A stretch of 64,000 nt of DNA from DATBVX01 sp963724625. Its GTDB lineage: Bacteria; Pseudomonadota; Gammaproteobacteria; Steroidobacterales; Steroidobacteraceae. Below, one piece after another: positions 34,381 through 43,160 of this stretch (the first letter of the stretch is position 1; every line of letters begins with the position of its first letter). The notes below the pieces were generated by a model. It did not search any database, was not told the DNA's origin, and saw only the letters and a list, made by a program, of their open reading frames with translations. The translations under genes were made by a program, and so were the position numbers. The DNA lies in contig CAVRVO010000003.1 of the NCBI GenBank assembly GCA_963724625.1, positions 62,001 to 126,000 of the forward strand. The letters run 5' to 3'.

Positions 34381-35709
34381 ATGCCAAGGCTCGCGCGAGT
34401 GGTGCGATTGATTCGAAGTATGTTGCTCACGGTCCTGGCGGTCGCGCAGGCGCTGAGTGCTGCGGCTGCCGTGGCCGCACAGGAATCGCCCCTGTCGAGC
34501 CTACCAGCGAGCCGCGGACGCCCGGCGCCACAACCCGATCCAGCAATTCTCGTGGCTGCGCACAAAGAGGTCGCCCTGGCCGAAGAACAATACGGGCCAA
34601 CGGCGTTGCAGCTCGTCAATCCGCTCCTCAAGCTCGCGGCGACGCAACGAGGATTGCGCGATTACTACGGGGCGAAGAAGAACTACCTCCGGGCCGCGGC
34701 CATCGTCGAAACGCAGCCAGTCGCTGACTCGCATGAGCTGATCGCGGCGCTGTCCGGTATCGCTACGATCTATTCGGAAAACGGCGACCACGAGTCGGCG
34801 GCACAGATGCTGGAGCGGGCAATCGATATCAGCCGCAAGGTGTATGGGGTGCTCAACCCCCAGCAACTCGACATGATGAAGTCGCTGATCGAAACCCGCC
34901 TGGCGCTCGGTGACTACGAGGGCGTGGTGCGTGAGCAGCAGCTCGCCCTGCGAATTGCCGAGTCGGCTTATGCCAAGGACACACCGCGCCTGGTCGAGGC
35001 GCTGGAATGCAACGCGGGCTGGTTCGAATCGTTGGGACGCTACAGCACCGCGCGTGAAATGCACGCGCGCGCGTTATTGATGGCCAGCAATCTCGGCAAG
35101 GAGAAGACCCTGATGATGATCGAGCCGCTGCGCGGCGTCGCACGTGCTCATCGACTCGAATTTCTCCATGGGCCGGAGACTCCCGTGGTCGGGGCCAACG
35201 GCTCGAGCAGCTATTCGCACCCCAGCCGCGAGGGTGAGGCCGCGCTGAAACTCGCGGTCGAGATCCTCGATGCGCAGCCAGAATGCGACGCCGCGGAGCG
35301 GGGGCGCGCGCAGCTCGACCTGGGCGACTGGCGCATGTTCGCCGGCCACACCGACCAGGCGTTGGAAGCTTACCGCGAGGCCTGGGCGGCCTTGAGTGCT
35401 CCGGGTGCCGGCGGCACCGCCGCCTTCGATGCGCCGGTTCAGATCTACTACAGACCACCAAGTGGTACTCGCCGGCCAACAGTGGCGCCCGACAGATTCG
35501 CCGAACGCTCTGCAGAGGTCGAGTTCACCGTCGCGGCCGACGGTCACGTCCGCGCGGCGACGCTTGCAACAAGCGAGGTACCGGAGAAAACGGGCAGACT
35601 GCTCGTGCGGGCAGTCAAGGGCGCCCGTTATCGGCCTCGGTTCGTCGCAGGGACGGCCGTCGAGACCACCGGCGTGAAGTATCGCGAGACGATCTACACT
35701 CCCAAATGA
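34381..35709 (+). CDS. TPR protein with TonB-like C-terminal domain
   Basis: The 442-residue protein begins with a signal peptide (LIRSMLLTVLAVAQALSAAAAVAAQ). Helical TPR-like repeats follow from about 55 to 345 (GDHESAAQMLERAIDISRK, GHTDQALEAYREAW). The last 75 residues resemble the TonB energy-transducer C-terminal domain: VEFTVAADGHVRAATLATS, then the RAVKGARYRPRFVAG signature. Without a membrane helix beyond the signal, it should be a periplasmic protein that uses the TonB-like fold for contacts rather than energy transfer; this is inference. The stop overlaps the hemF start by four bases. Confidence 0.85.
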   Translation: MPRLARVVRLIRSMLLTVLAVAQALSAAAAVAAQESPLSSLPASRGRPAPQPDPAILVAAHKEVALAEEQYGPTALQLVNPLLKLAATQRGLRDYYGAKKNYLRAAAIVETQPVADSHELIAALSGIATIYSENGDHESAAQMLERAIDISRKVYGVLNPQQLDMMKSLIETRLALGDYEGVVREQQLALRIAESAYAKDTPRLVEALECNAGWFESLGRYSTAREMHARALLMASNLGKEKTLMMIEPLRGVARAHRLEFLHGPETPVVGANGSSSYSHPSREGEAALKLAVEILDAQPECDAAERGRAQLDLGDWRMFAGHTDQALEAYREAWAALSAPGAGGTAAFDAPVQIYYRPPSGTRRPTVAPDRFAERSAEVEFTVAADGHVRAATLATSEVPEKTGRLLVRAVKGARYRPRFVAGTAVETTGVKYRETIYTPK

Positions 35710-36551
35710 TCGCCGCGCAGAGCAGCGAACGTTCTCTCCAGGCGCTGCGCCTGTTCGAGGACCTGCAATCGCGCCTCTGCGCGCGTATGGAAGCTATCGA
35801 GGGGCGCGACTCACAGGCGCGATTCGAGTCGACGCGCTGGAACAAGCCCGAAGAACACCGCCTGAAGGGCGGCGGGCACATGCGACTCATGCGCGGCGCC
35901 GTATTTGAAAAGGTCGGCGTCAACGTCAGCCACGTCTGGGGTACGCTGTCGGAAGCGGGCATCGCGCAGCTTCCGGGCGCGAAAGAAGCCGCGGGCGAAT
36001 TTACAGCCTGCGGCATTTCCGTCGTCGCACACCCCGCCAATCCACACGCGCCGACCGCACACATGAACCTTCGCTACCTCGCGACCAGCTTCGACTGGAT
36101 CGGTGGCGGCTCGGATCTCACGCCTGCGATTGAGTACGCACAGGACACGACCGAGTTCCATGACGCGTTACGGCGCGCTTGCGACGGCTATCGCCCGGAT
36201 GCTTATGAAGAGTATCGGGACTGGTGCGACCGGTATTTCTTCCTGCCACACCGGAACGAACGGCGCGGCGTGGGCGGCATCTTCTTCGACAACCTGCGCG
36301 GAACTGACTGGTCACACGATATTGCGTTTGTGCAAGGCGTGGGCAATGCATTCCTTGGTGTGTATCCCGACATCGTGCAGCGCCGGATGGACACGCCCTT
36401 CGATGCGGCGGATCGCGCCCGACAGCTCACGAAACGCGGACGCTACGTCGAGTTCAACCTCGTCTACGATCGCGGCACGCGTTTCGGATTCATGACGGAC
36501 GCAAACCCGGAGGCGTACCTCATGAGCTTGCCGCCGCTGGCGAGCTGGTAG
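35706..36551 (+). CDS. hemF: Oxygen-dependent coproporphyrinogen III oxidase
   Basis: The 281-residue enzyme decarboxylates coproporphyrinogen III to protoporphyrinogen IX in heme synthesis using O2. The family signatures are AHMNLRYLA, GGGSDLTPAI, the loop YFFLPHRNERRGVGGIFFDN and the tail KRGRYVEFNLVYDRGTRFG. The start is the ATG that overlaps the TPR-TonB stop (ATGA), so it is translationally coupled; an in-frame extension upstream is out-of-family. Length is close to the E. coli protein (299). It implies aerobic growth. Confidence 0.97.
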   Translation: MIAAQSSERSLQALRLFEDLQSRLCARMEAIEGRDSQARFESTRWNKPEEHRLKGGGHMRLMRGAVFEKVGVNVSHVWGTLSEAGIAQLPGAKEAAGEFTACGISVVAHPANPHAPTAHMNLRYLATSFDWIGGGSDLTPAIEYAQDTTEFHDALRRACDGYRPDAYEEYRDWCDRYFFLPHRNERRGVGGIFFDNLRGTDWSHDIAFVQGVGNAFLGVYPDIVQRRMDTPFDAADRARQLTKRGRYVEFNLVYDRGTRFGFMTDANPEAYLMSLPPLASW

Positions 36552-36581
36552 CGGGTGGTGAGCTCGGTGCCCCCAATTCCC

Positions 36582-38122
36582 CTAGTGCTGGGATTCGAAG
36601 ATCCTCCTGACTGATTCCATCGTGTCCGCTTCCTCGACGCGCTTGTCGTCGCGATAGCGTTTGACCCGCGCCAGGCGCAGGGCGAGGCCGCCGGGATAGC
36701 GCGAGCTCGCCTGCAGATCGCTGAAAGCGACCTCGGCGACGATTTCGGGGCGTACGTACACTGTCCATTCGTCGCGACGTGTCTCGCGAGCGAGCAATTC
36801 CTTCGTCTGCCACTCGAGCATCGCATCCGTCAGTCCCTTGAAGGTCTTGCCGAGCATTACGTACTCGCCGCTCGCCGGATCGAGTGCCCCGAGATGCAGG
36901 TTCGACAACTTGCCCGTACGCCGGCCGTGACCCCATTCGGCCGCGAGCACCACGAGATCGAGCGTGTGCGCGCGCTTGATCTTGAGCCAACTCGCGCCGC
37001 GGCTGCCGGCCTCGTACGGCGCATCGAGCGACTTTGCCATCACGCCTTCGTGTCCGGCCGCGAGGGCGGCGTCGTAGAACGCCCGGGCTTGCGGTTCTGA
37101 AGAAGTAATGAGTCGCGGAATCTGTAATGCATCCGGTACCGCCTTTGCCAGCGCGTTGAAGCGCTCGCGTGTGGGGCGGTCCGCCAGCGTTTCACCGTCG
37201 AGTTGCAGGCAGTCGAAAAAGAACGCCTGTATCGGTAACTCCGCGCGCAGCTTCTCGACATCGAGCTTGCGGCCGAAGCGGCGCATCGTGATCTGGAACG
37301 GATGAGGTCGGCCCGAGCTGGTGAACGCAATCGCCTCGCCGTCAAGAATCACGTCCCGCACCGGCAATCGTTGTGTGACTTCACTGATCTCGGGCACCGC
37401 GGCGGTGACATCGTTGAGGCTGCGCGTGTAGATCCGTACGGTGTCGCCGGCCTTGTGCACCTGGATGCGTGCGCCGTCCATTTTCCACTCGAATGCCACC
37501 TCGCCGCCGAGCTGTTGCAGTGCTTCGCGAGGATCGGCTGCGGTCTGCGCCAGCATGGGCGCGATGGGAGAGAGAATCTCGAGCTGGAACCTGGCCAGGC
37601 CCGCGGTACCGTCGAGCAATGCGGCGCTTGCGACGGCGCCGATGCTCTTCGAATACATGGCGGCCCGTCGCACTTGCGCAACCGGCAGGTCAGCCGCTGC
37701 CGCAATCGCATCGATCATCACGCCTGCAAGCGCGCCCTGACGCAGCTCACCGACCAGGAGACGTATGAGGAATTCCTGCTCAGGCTCAGTCGCGAGCGCG
37801 AAGACCTCACGAAGTGCCGCGAGACGGCGAGTCGCTGCGCCTGAACCGCGAATGCCGGCGATCTCGCCGAGGCGCCGGTCGACTTCACCGATCGACAGTG
37901 TGGCCTCGCGAGCGGAGACACCCGCGCTTGCGTCCCGCAGCAGCGCGTAACCAATGCCGAAGCGTCCCTGGGGCGTTTCGCCGGAAAGATACTGAACGCC
38001 GATCTCGATCTCGCCGGGCTCGAGCTCACGCAGGCACGCGCGAGCTCGCGAACCTTCGCCAGGCGCGCGGAGGTAGCGCCCACTCGCTGTGAGGCGTTCA
38101 CGAGGCCGGCGAGCAAGGTCAC
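36582..38122 (-). pseudogene. ATP-dependent DNA ligase, LigB/archaeal type (frameshifted)
   Basis: Reconstructed, the protein is about 513 residues and seals nicked DNA with ATP. The N-terminal frame (start 38122: TLLAGLVNASQRVGATSARL) ends near ARLAKVRELA at about 38040. A one-base loss then moves the reading to the next frame, which continues with CLRELEPGEIEIGVQYLSGE. The adenylation lysine lies in EWKMDGARIQ (KxDG), followed by DGEAIAF and, near the end, EGVMAKSLDAPY and SWLKIKRAH. As written, only a 379-residue product from 37721 is readable, lacking part of the N-terminal DNA-binding domain. The family occurs in mycobacteria and archaea and in scattered proteobacteria. A sequence error is the likely reason for the shift. 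Confidence 0.85.
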
Positions 38123-38130
38123 GTTTGCGG

Positions 38131-38241
38131 TACCCAGTAGTACTGAAGACCCATCATGATGTTCACACGGGAGAATTCAAACACTCCGGGCTGGAGTGCC
38201 ACCAGGCGTTAACATCGCCGTCAGCTGCTTCCTACTGGGTA
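38131..38241. repeat. Widely spaced 10-base inverted repeat
   Basis: TACCCAGTAG at 38131-38140 is matched exactly by CTACTGGGTA at 38232-38241. The arms flank about 90 bases in the gap between the ligase and the damaged lipoprotein gene. The rest of 38123-38334 shows no gene. The repeat could be a remnant or chance. Confidence 0.35.
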
Positions 38242-38334
38242 ACAGCCGCTTCCATCGAGCGCAACGGCAATGCGCCTACGCCATTGTTGTAGCTGGAAGG
38301 ATGAAATGCTCGGGTGTCCTTAGGGAGCATCACT

Positions 38335-38697
38335 ATGTCAGCACGTAACGGATTCATTTCAACGGTATTGCTTGCGCTTGCCGCGGCAGGCTGTGCCGAG
38401 CGCACCCCCAGCAACCCACGCGCAGTGACGCGACTCTGATAGCCCGTGAAAGGCGTACGCAGCGCGGACTTGCGCATCGCTCGCGCCGCGAATGATGCGG
38501 CGGAAAAAGGCAAGGAAGCGATAGCAAATCAATACGCGACCCAGGCTGCCGTCGACGCCGAACTGGCGTCTGCGCGCGCATCCGCTGCGCAGGCCCGGAA
38601 GGCAGAAGAAGAGGTGAGCGAGAGCACGAACACCCTACGGGGTGAGGCTGAACGCAAGTCCGAGGCCGAGTCGGACCGCCTCCCGGATCAGCGCTGA
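38335..38697 (+). pseudogene. DUF4398 lipoprotein remnant (two in-frame stops)
   Basis: This is the paralogue of the gene at 7456. An ATG at 38335 (GGGAGCATC upstream) opens a lipoprotein signal with the lipobox LAAAGC (about residue 20). After 34 residues it meets TGA and TAG in a row. The same frame then resumes at 38446 with VKGVRSADLRIARA and continues as the alanine-rich helix to 38697, including ATQAAVDAELASARASAAQA. The stretch between lipobox and helix is shorter than in the intact copy. A frame change would only partly help, so true decay is likelier than at the simple frameshifts. The next gene starts 11 bases on. Confidence 0.75.
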
Positions 38698-38708
38698 GGA
38701 GATAGCCC

Positions 38709-39560
38709 ATGAAAGCTACAACACTAGTTGCAATCGCCACGTTCGCATTCGTGGCGGCGTGTGCATCGGCGCCGAAGCGCGTCGCTCAATTGGATGAGGC
38801 ACGCGTCAAAGTAGAAGCATTGTCCCAGGATCCGCTCGCTCAGCAGGCGGCGAGCCGTGAGCTGGCCGCAGCGCGCGCCAATCTGGAGCAGGCGGAAGCG
38901 GCGCTCAAGAAGGGTGAGCCTGAGACACAGGTGGCTCACTTCGCCTACCTCGCCGGCCGCAACGCCGAGATCGGCGAGGCCCGCATCGACGGAGGTCAAA
39001 TCACGCGATGCAGTGAAAAAGGGCGAAGCCGAGCGCAATCGCGTCTTGCTCGAGGCCCGGACCCAAGAAGTCGATGCAGCGAAGCAACAGGCCGCAGCGG
39101 CACAAGCGACGGCGGAGCTCAAGAGCGAACCGGCGGCGAAGCTCGCGATCGGCATGCCGAAGACTCGCGATGCCGCGGGATGGTCATGACTTTGGGCGAT
39201 GTGTTGTTCGACACGAATGCAGCTACCCTGAAACCGGGCGCCGCGCTCACGATCGACCGGCTTTCGAAGTTTCTCGATCAGAATGCCGATACGCGCGTCA
39301 TCATCGAGGGCCACACGGACAGTCAAGGACCGGACGCCTACAACGAGGAGCTGTCGAGGCGGCGCGCCCAGGCAGTAGCCGATGATCTCGTCAGGCGAGG
39401 TGTTGCATCGAGTCGGCTGGAGGTGATTGGTCGCGGCGAGGGCTATCCGGTCGCGGACAATTCCACGTCCGCTGGACGGCAGCAGAATCGACGCGTGGAG
39501 ATTGTGTTCTCGGATGAGGCTGGGAAATTCCAGCAGGGTGCATCGGCCGAGACACCGTAG
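38709..39560 (+). CDS. OmpA-family lipoprotein with DUF4398 region; internal out-of-frame stretch
   Basis: The 283-residue frame has a lipobox (FVAAC), a DUF4398-type helix and an intact OmpA domain from about residue 158 (MTLGDVLFDTNAATL, IEGHTDSQGPDAYNEELSRR, NRRVEIVF). It is the paralogue of 7851-8726. In the middle (about residues 94-155) the sequence looks foreign (Arg/Gly-rich). The conserved version reads on in another frame (VKSRDAVKKGEAERNRVLLE). An apparent four-base insertion near 38990 and a compensating shift between about 39120 and 39170 explain this. The product stays open to the end. Peptidoglycan binding should be kept; the linker's helix is altered. Confidence 0.85.
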   Translation: MKATTLVAIATFAFVAACASAPKRVAQLDEARVKVEALSQDPLAQQAASRELAAARANLEQAEAALKKGEPETQVAHFAYLAGRNAEIGEARIDGGQITRCSEKGRSRAQSRLARGPDPRSRCSEATGRSGTSDGGAQERTGGEARDRHAEDSRCRGMVMTLGDVLFDTNAATLKPGAALTIDRLSKFLDQNADTRVIIEGHTDSQGPDAYNEELSRRRAQAVADDLVRRGVASSRLEVIGRGEGYPVADNSTSAGRQQNRRVEIVFSDEAGKFQQGASAETP

Positions 39561-39573
39561 AGAGTAGCGAACA

Positions 39574-39608
39574 CCCGGCGCATGGACTCTTTGAAGTCCA
39601 GCGCCGGG
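39574..39608. terminator. Strong hairpin between convergent genes
   Basis: Eight-base GC arms (39574-39581, 39601-39608) continue into a six-base stem, closing a CTTTGA loop with one bulge. It lies between the OmpA gene and the convergent ModE-like gene. There is no T-run on either strand, so bidirectional terminator function is plausible but not certain. Confidence 0.45.
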
Positions 39609-39632
39609 GTCGCCGTCCAGCTTTTACGCCGC

Positions 39633-40043
39633 TCAAACCGCTCGTTTGCTGACCGCAGTTTTGGATAGCCGTTTGTGGCCGGCAGGCGTCGCGGCCGGCG
39701 TCCGGTCCGTCGTGACCTTGCGCGCGATGGTTGCAAACTCCGACATCGCGAGCATATCGATGCGCTTGGCGGCCTTGCGATAGCGGCGAACCAGGTCCTC
39801 GCCGAATGACGTGAGCTCGACACCGCCGCCGCCCACACCGCCGACACTTGCGCTCGTCGAGCGCTCTCGAAACGATTGGTTCAGGCTGTCGACCAGGAGC
39901 CACGCGCGGCGGTAGCTCATACGCATTGCGCGAGCTGCCTGCCGGATCGAACCCGTACGCGCGATTGCCTCGAGCAATTCGATCTTGCCCGGGCCGATCG
40001 AGCAACCTGGACCCAGATCGACACGAAATCGGACGTATTGCAT
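39633..40043 (-). CDS. ModE-type winged-helix regulator
   Basis: The 136-residue protein is one winged helix-turn-helix domain. It begins YVRFRVDLGPGCSIGPGKIE, then TGSIRQAARAMRMSYRRAWL (recognition helix) and a glycine-rich wing (ASVGGVGGGGVELT), which is the pattern of the ModE N-terminal domain. It has no molybdate-binding TOBE module, so it is of the short HTH-only type. The C-terminal tail is basic. It may regulate molybdenum or other anion genes, but none is nearby. I chose ATG 40043; a frame to 40085 adds an atypical N-terminus. Confidence 0.85.
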   Translation of the reverse strand: MQYVRFRVDLGPGCSIGPGKIELLEAIARTGSIRQAARAMRMSYRRAWLLVDSLNQSFRERSTSASVGGVGGGGVELTSFGEDLVRRYRKAAKRIDMLAMSEFATIARKVTTDRTPAATPAGHKRLSKTAVSKRAV

Positions 40044-40187
40044 CGCCGCCTCCGCGATCTTCTCGTCGCGTAAGCATCTCGCCAACGGGTGTACGTCGCA
40101 ACGGCCTTCGCGCTGGAGAGCCCAGGTTGAGGGATGCGCCGCCGCTGCTACTGCTGACCGCGGCTGGTTTTTGTGGCGCGTCGGCGG

Positions 40188-40400
40188 TTATTTGCTATAG
40201 GCGGCAGGGCTATCGGCGGCAGGGACGATGGGCGTACGAGTTGTGGCGGCCGCTACGGTCTCGCGCTGCGGCTCCGGGAGCTTGAAGGAATGCAGCCCGA
40301 CCACGCCGATCGGGGTGAAAAGCACATCAGTGCTGCCCACGCTAACGCAACCGGTCAGAGTCACGAGTAAGGCCGAAACCAGTGATAAGCGCAGCGACAT
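40188..40400 (-). CDS. Small lipoprotein (70 residues)
   Basis: The N-terminus MSLRLSLVSALLVTLTGC is a clean lipoprotein signal with the lipobox LTGC (Cys18). The mature part of about 52 residues has no recognisable domain (GSTDVLFTPIGVVGLHSFKL). Such small lipoproteins are common and often unconserved. The start is supported by the signal itself. The upstream gap 40401-40627 is A/T-rich compared with its surroundings and holds the promoter region of this gene; I see no other feature there. Confidence 0.65.
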   Translation of the reverse strand: MSLRLSLVSALLVTLTGCVSVGSTDVLFTPIGVVGLHSFKLPEPQRETVAAATTRTPIVPAADSPAAYSK

Positions 40401-40627
40401 TACAGTGGGTGCTCACTTCTGAATACACAGCCTATTAGAACGCGGGAGGGGCCCGATCGGTTGCGCGATGGGGGTCACATTTTTGTGTGCATATGTGAAC
40501 TCTCTTAACGTTTTTTCACTGAACGTCTCAACGTGGTTCAGATTCACGCGTCGCTAATGCGCGACGGAGTGTTTGCGTTTGCAACACGTGATTGATGAGT
40601 ACGTAGATGGCTGTGCAGCGTGCGGGT

Positions 40628-41050
40628 TTAGCGACGATGGATGAGCCACAAGCCGGCAACGCACAACACGATGCCGGCCATGTTTGCAACCGACAGTTTC
40701 TCGCGGAAAAAGGCGACGCCGACCAGCATGAGCAGCAATGCCGCAGACGATTGAGTCACGAGCTGTCCGAAGCTGACGTTGAAACCCGAGCGATACAGCA
40801 TCAGGAATCCGAGATCGAGAAACACGACGGCCGCGGCCAGGGCAGCTGCGGTCCAGTTGAGCTCGCCAAGCGATTCGCGCAGCGTGGGAGACCCCGGCGT
40901 CACGACATAGATGGCGACAAACGCACTCGCGCCGAGCGCATAGGTGACGGCAAGCGAAAGAAACGGGCTAGCTGCCGCAGGCGTCACCTTGAGAGTCAGG
41001 TGGTATGCGACCGTGGCGACAATCGCGATGGCAAGCCAGATCAGTTGCAT
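40628..41050 (-). CDS. Short EamA/SMR-like transporter (4 TM)
   Basis: The 140-residue protein has four to five membrane helices in one EamA unit (WLAIAIVATVAYHLTLKVTP, then ALAAAVVFLDLGFLMLYR, then SSAALLLMLVGVAFFREKLS). Half-length EamA proteins work as dimers, as in SMR exporters. ATG 41050 has GGGAGAG six bases upstream; a longer frame would prepend a non-conserved segment. The substrate is unknown. It is divergent from the DGPF/MFS cluster at a distance of 256 bases, a gap holding no other feature that I can see. Confidence 0.85.
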   Translation of the reverse strand: MQLIWLAIAIVATVAYHLTLKVTPAAASPFLSLAVTYALGASAFVAIYVVTPGSPTLRESLGELNWTAAALAAAVVFLDLGFLMLYRSGFNVSFGQLVTQSSAALLLMLVGVAFFREKLSVANMAGIVLCVAGLWLIHRR

Positions 41051-41306
41051 GGCGTACTCTCCCTTGATTCGCTTCGCGGACTTTGGCGGGACTTTATGCC
41101 TCAAGGAGAAAGCTGCGACAATCACGTCGCGGATCGAAGAGCCATTCCTGGCGCTTGATAGCAGCCGGGCCGATCTCGGGGAATTCATCCCGTGGGTCAG
41201 TTGTCTATCCCCGTCCGACTTCATCCATGGCGGCGATCCAGGGCCCGTCTTGTCGATTTCGGGCCGCTCCAATCGTCGTATGCATGACACCTGAGTGGAG
41301 AGTTCC

Positions 41307-41687
41307 ATGAAGTATCTTTGTTTCGGCTACTACGATCAGAAGGCATTCGACGCCTTGCCGAAAGCTGAGGTGACTGCACTGGTCAACAAGTGCCGCACGC
41401 ACGATGAAGCGTTGCACCAGAGCGGGCGCCTGTTGGCGGTCGGTGCCCTTGCCCCACCGCAGCGCGCCACATCGGTGCGGCCGCGGCAGGGGAAGCCTGT
41501 CTTGACCGATGGTCCGTTCACCGAAGCGAAAGAAGTCATCGGCGCCTTCTTCATCATCGAGGCCGAAGACCAGAAAGAAGCCGTCGAAATCGCATCGAAG
41601 CATCCCGCGGCGCATCTCGGTGAGAACGTCGGCTGGGGCGTCGAAGTGCGTGCGGTCGAATTTTTCCAGGAGGGCAGCGCGCGATGA
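41307..41687 (+). CDS. YCII-related DGPF-domain protein
   Basis: The 126-residue protein has the DGPF signature TDGPFTEAKEVIGAFFIIEA and the N-terminal YLCFGYYDQ strand. These dimeric, ferredoxin-like proteins of unknown chemistry travel with ECF42-type sigma factors, as this one does (44205). ATG 41307 follows GGAGAG. Its stop overlaps the MFS gene start (ATGA). The family histidine expected near this fold is not obvious to me. It is the first gene of the ECF42 region. Confidence 0.92.
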   Translation: MKYLCFGYYDQKAFDALPKAEVTALVNKCRTHDEALHQSGRLLAVGALAPPQRATSVRPRQGKPVLTDGPFTEAKEVIGAFFIIEAEDQKEAVEIASKHPAAHLGENVGWGVEVRAVEFFQEGSAR

Positions 41688-43135
41688 CCATGGACGGCAA
41701 CAAGCGCTGGCTGGCCCTCTATGTCCTCTGCTTCGGGGTGCTGATGATCGTGCTCGACACCACGATCGTGAATGTCGCGCTGCCCTCGATAAAGGAGGAC
41801 CTCGGCTTTGCCGAGACCTCGCTGGTGTGGGTCGTGAATGCCTACATGCTCACGTTCGGTGGCTTCCTGCTGCTCGGCGGGCGGCTCGGCGATCTGTTCG
41901 GCCATCGCAAGCTGTTCCTGATCGGCCTCACGCTGTTCACGGTGGCCTCGCTCGCGTGCGGCCTCGCGAGTTCGAAGAGTGTGCTGATCGCAGCCCGGGC
42001 CGTGCAAGGATTGGGGGGCGCCGTCGTCGACGCGGTTGCGCTCTCGCTGATCATGGATCTGTTCACCGAGCCAGCGGACCGCGCCAAGGCGATGGGAATC
42101 TACGGTTTCGTGTGCGCAGCCGGAGGGAGCATCGGTACGCTGCTCGGCGGGGTCCTTACGACGGCGTTCAATTGGCACTGGATCTTTCTGGTCAACCTGC
42201 CGCTCGGATTCGTCGTCTACGCTCTTTGTCTGCGACTCCTGCCGCGGGGCACGGCGCTGGTGGAAAGAGGGCGCCTGGATGTCGCTGGCGCGCTAACCAT
42301 CACCACGGCCTTGATGCTCGCGATCTACGCCATCGTGAACGGCAACCAGGCTGGCTGGACTTCAACTCAGACGCTCGTGCTCATTGGGATTGCAGCCCTG
42401 CTGCTGGTCGTGTTCCTCGCAATCGAGGCGCGCGTGCGCGCACCACTCGTGCCTTTGCGCCTTTTCCGCCTGCGCAATCTCGCCACGGCCAATGTCGTCG
42501 GTATCCTTTGGGCTGCGGCCATGTTCGCGTGGTTCTTCATCTCCGCGCTCTACATGCAGCTCGTGCTCGGCTACACCCCGCTGCAGATCGGACTCGCCTT
42601 CCTGCCCGCCAACCTGATCATGGCTGCATTCTCGCTCGGCCTGTCGGCCCGACTGGTCATGCGGTTCGGTATCAGGGGGCCGATCGCGATCGGCATGCTG
42701 CTGGTTGGAGTCGGCCTGGTGTTGTTCGCGCGTGCGCCTCTGGACGCCGATTTCACCCGCGACGTGCTGCCGGGTATGCTCATGCTCGGTCTGGGCGCCG
42801 GCATGGCTCTCAACCCGGTTCTGCTGGCGGCGATGAACGACGTCAGCGCGAACGAATCGGGTCTCGCCTCCGGAGTCGTCAATACCTCGTTCATGATGGG
42901 CGGCGCGCTTGGCCTCGCTGTTCTCGCGAGTGTCGCCGCCGCTCATACCGGGGAGCTGGTCGGCGTCGGTGCGGACTCAGTGGCCGCGCTCGCAAAGGGC
43001 TACGGGGTCGCCTTCGGCATTGGCGCTGCGTTTGCGCTGGCGGCAGCCGTATTGAGCGTCGTCGTGATGCGCGCCAGCCCGCCGGCTCCGGCGCAGGATG
43101 ATGGACCTGCGATCAAGGCGTTCGATCACACTTGA
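41684..43135 (+). CDS. MFS drug:H+ antiporter, DHA2 (14 TM) type
   Basis: The 483-residue protein has about 14 membrane helices. It begins with LDTTIVNVALPSIKEDL, characteristic of the EmrB/QacA group (motif D1), and has GRLGDLFGHRK (motif A) and VVNGNQAG region spacing. It probably expels drugs or other amphiphiles. It starts inside the stop of the DGPF gene, so both are in one operon. The ECF42 sigma nearby may control it, which is an inference. There is no associated membrane fusion protein, as in single-component pumps. Confidence 0.93.
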   Translation: MTMDGNKRWLALYVLCFGVLMIVLDTTIVNVALPSIKEDLGFAETSLVWVVNAYMLTFGGFLLLGGRLGDLFGHRKLFLIGLTLFTVASLACGLASSKSVLIAARAVQGLGGAVVDAVALSLIMDLFTEPADRAKAMGIYGFVCAAGGSIGTLLGGVLTTAFNWHWIFLVNLPLGFVVYALCLRLLPRGTALVERGRLDVAGALTITTALMLAIYAIVNGNQAGWTSTQTLVLIGIAALLLVVFLAIEARVRAPLVPLRLFRLRNLATANVVGILWAAAMFAWFFISALYMQLVLGYTPLQIGLAFLPANLIMAAFSLGLSARLVMRFGIRGPIAIGMLLVGVGLVLFARAPLDADFTRDVLPGMLMLGLGAGMALNPVLLAAMNDVSANESGLASGVVNTSFMMGGALGLAVLASVAAAHTGELVGVGADSVAALAKGYGVAFGIGAAFALAAAVLSVVVMRASPPAPAQDDGPAIKAFDHT

Positions 43136-43160
43136 AGTTGCACTCAGTAAGGAGAATCAA

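Noticed and set aside
38446..38697. Independent small gene starting at 38446
   Set aside because: It is in frame with the lipoprotein signal at 38335 and aligns with the helix of the intact paralogue, so it is the rest of a broken gene.
40086..40187. Possible membrane-peptide frame running into the small lipoprotein region
   Set aside because: It has only weak hydrophobicity, no ribosome site, and overlaps the convincing lipoprotein gene on the other strand.
41509..43101. A 530-codon plus-strand frame overlapping the MFS gene
   Set aside because: It reads the MFS gene out of frame and is Arg-rich, with no membrane helices.
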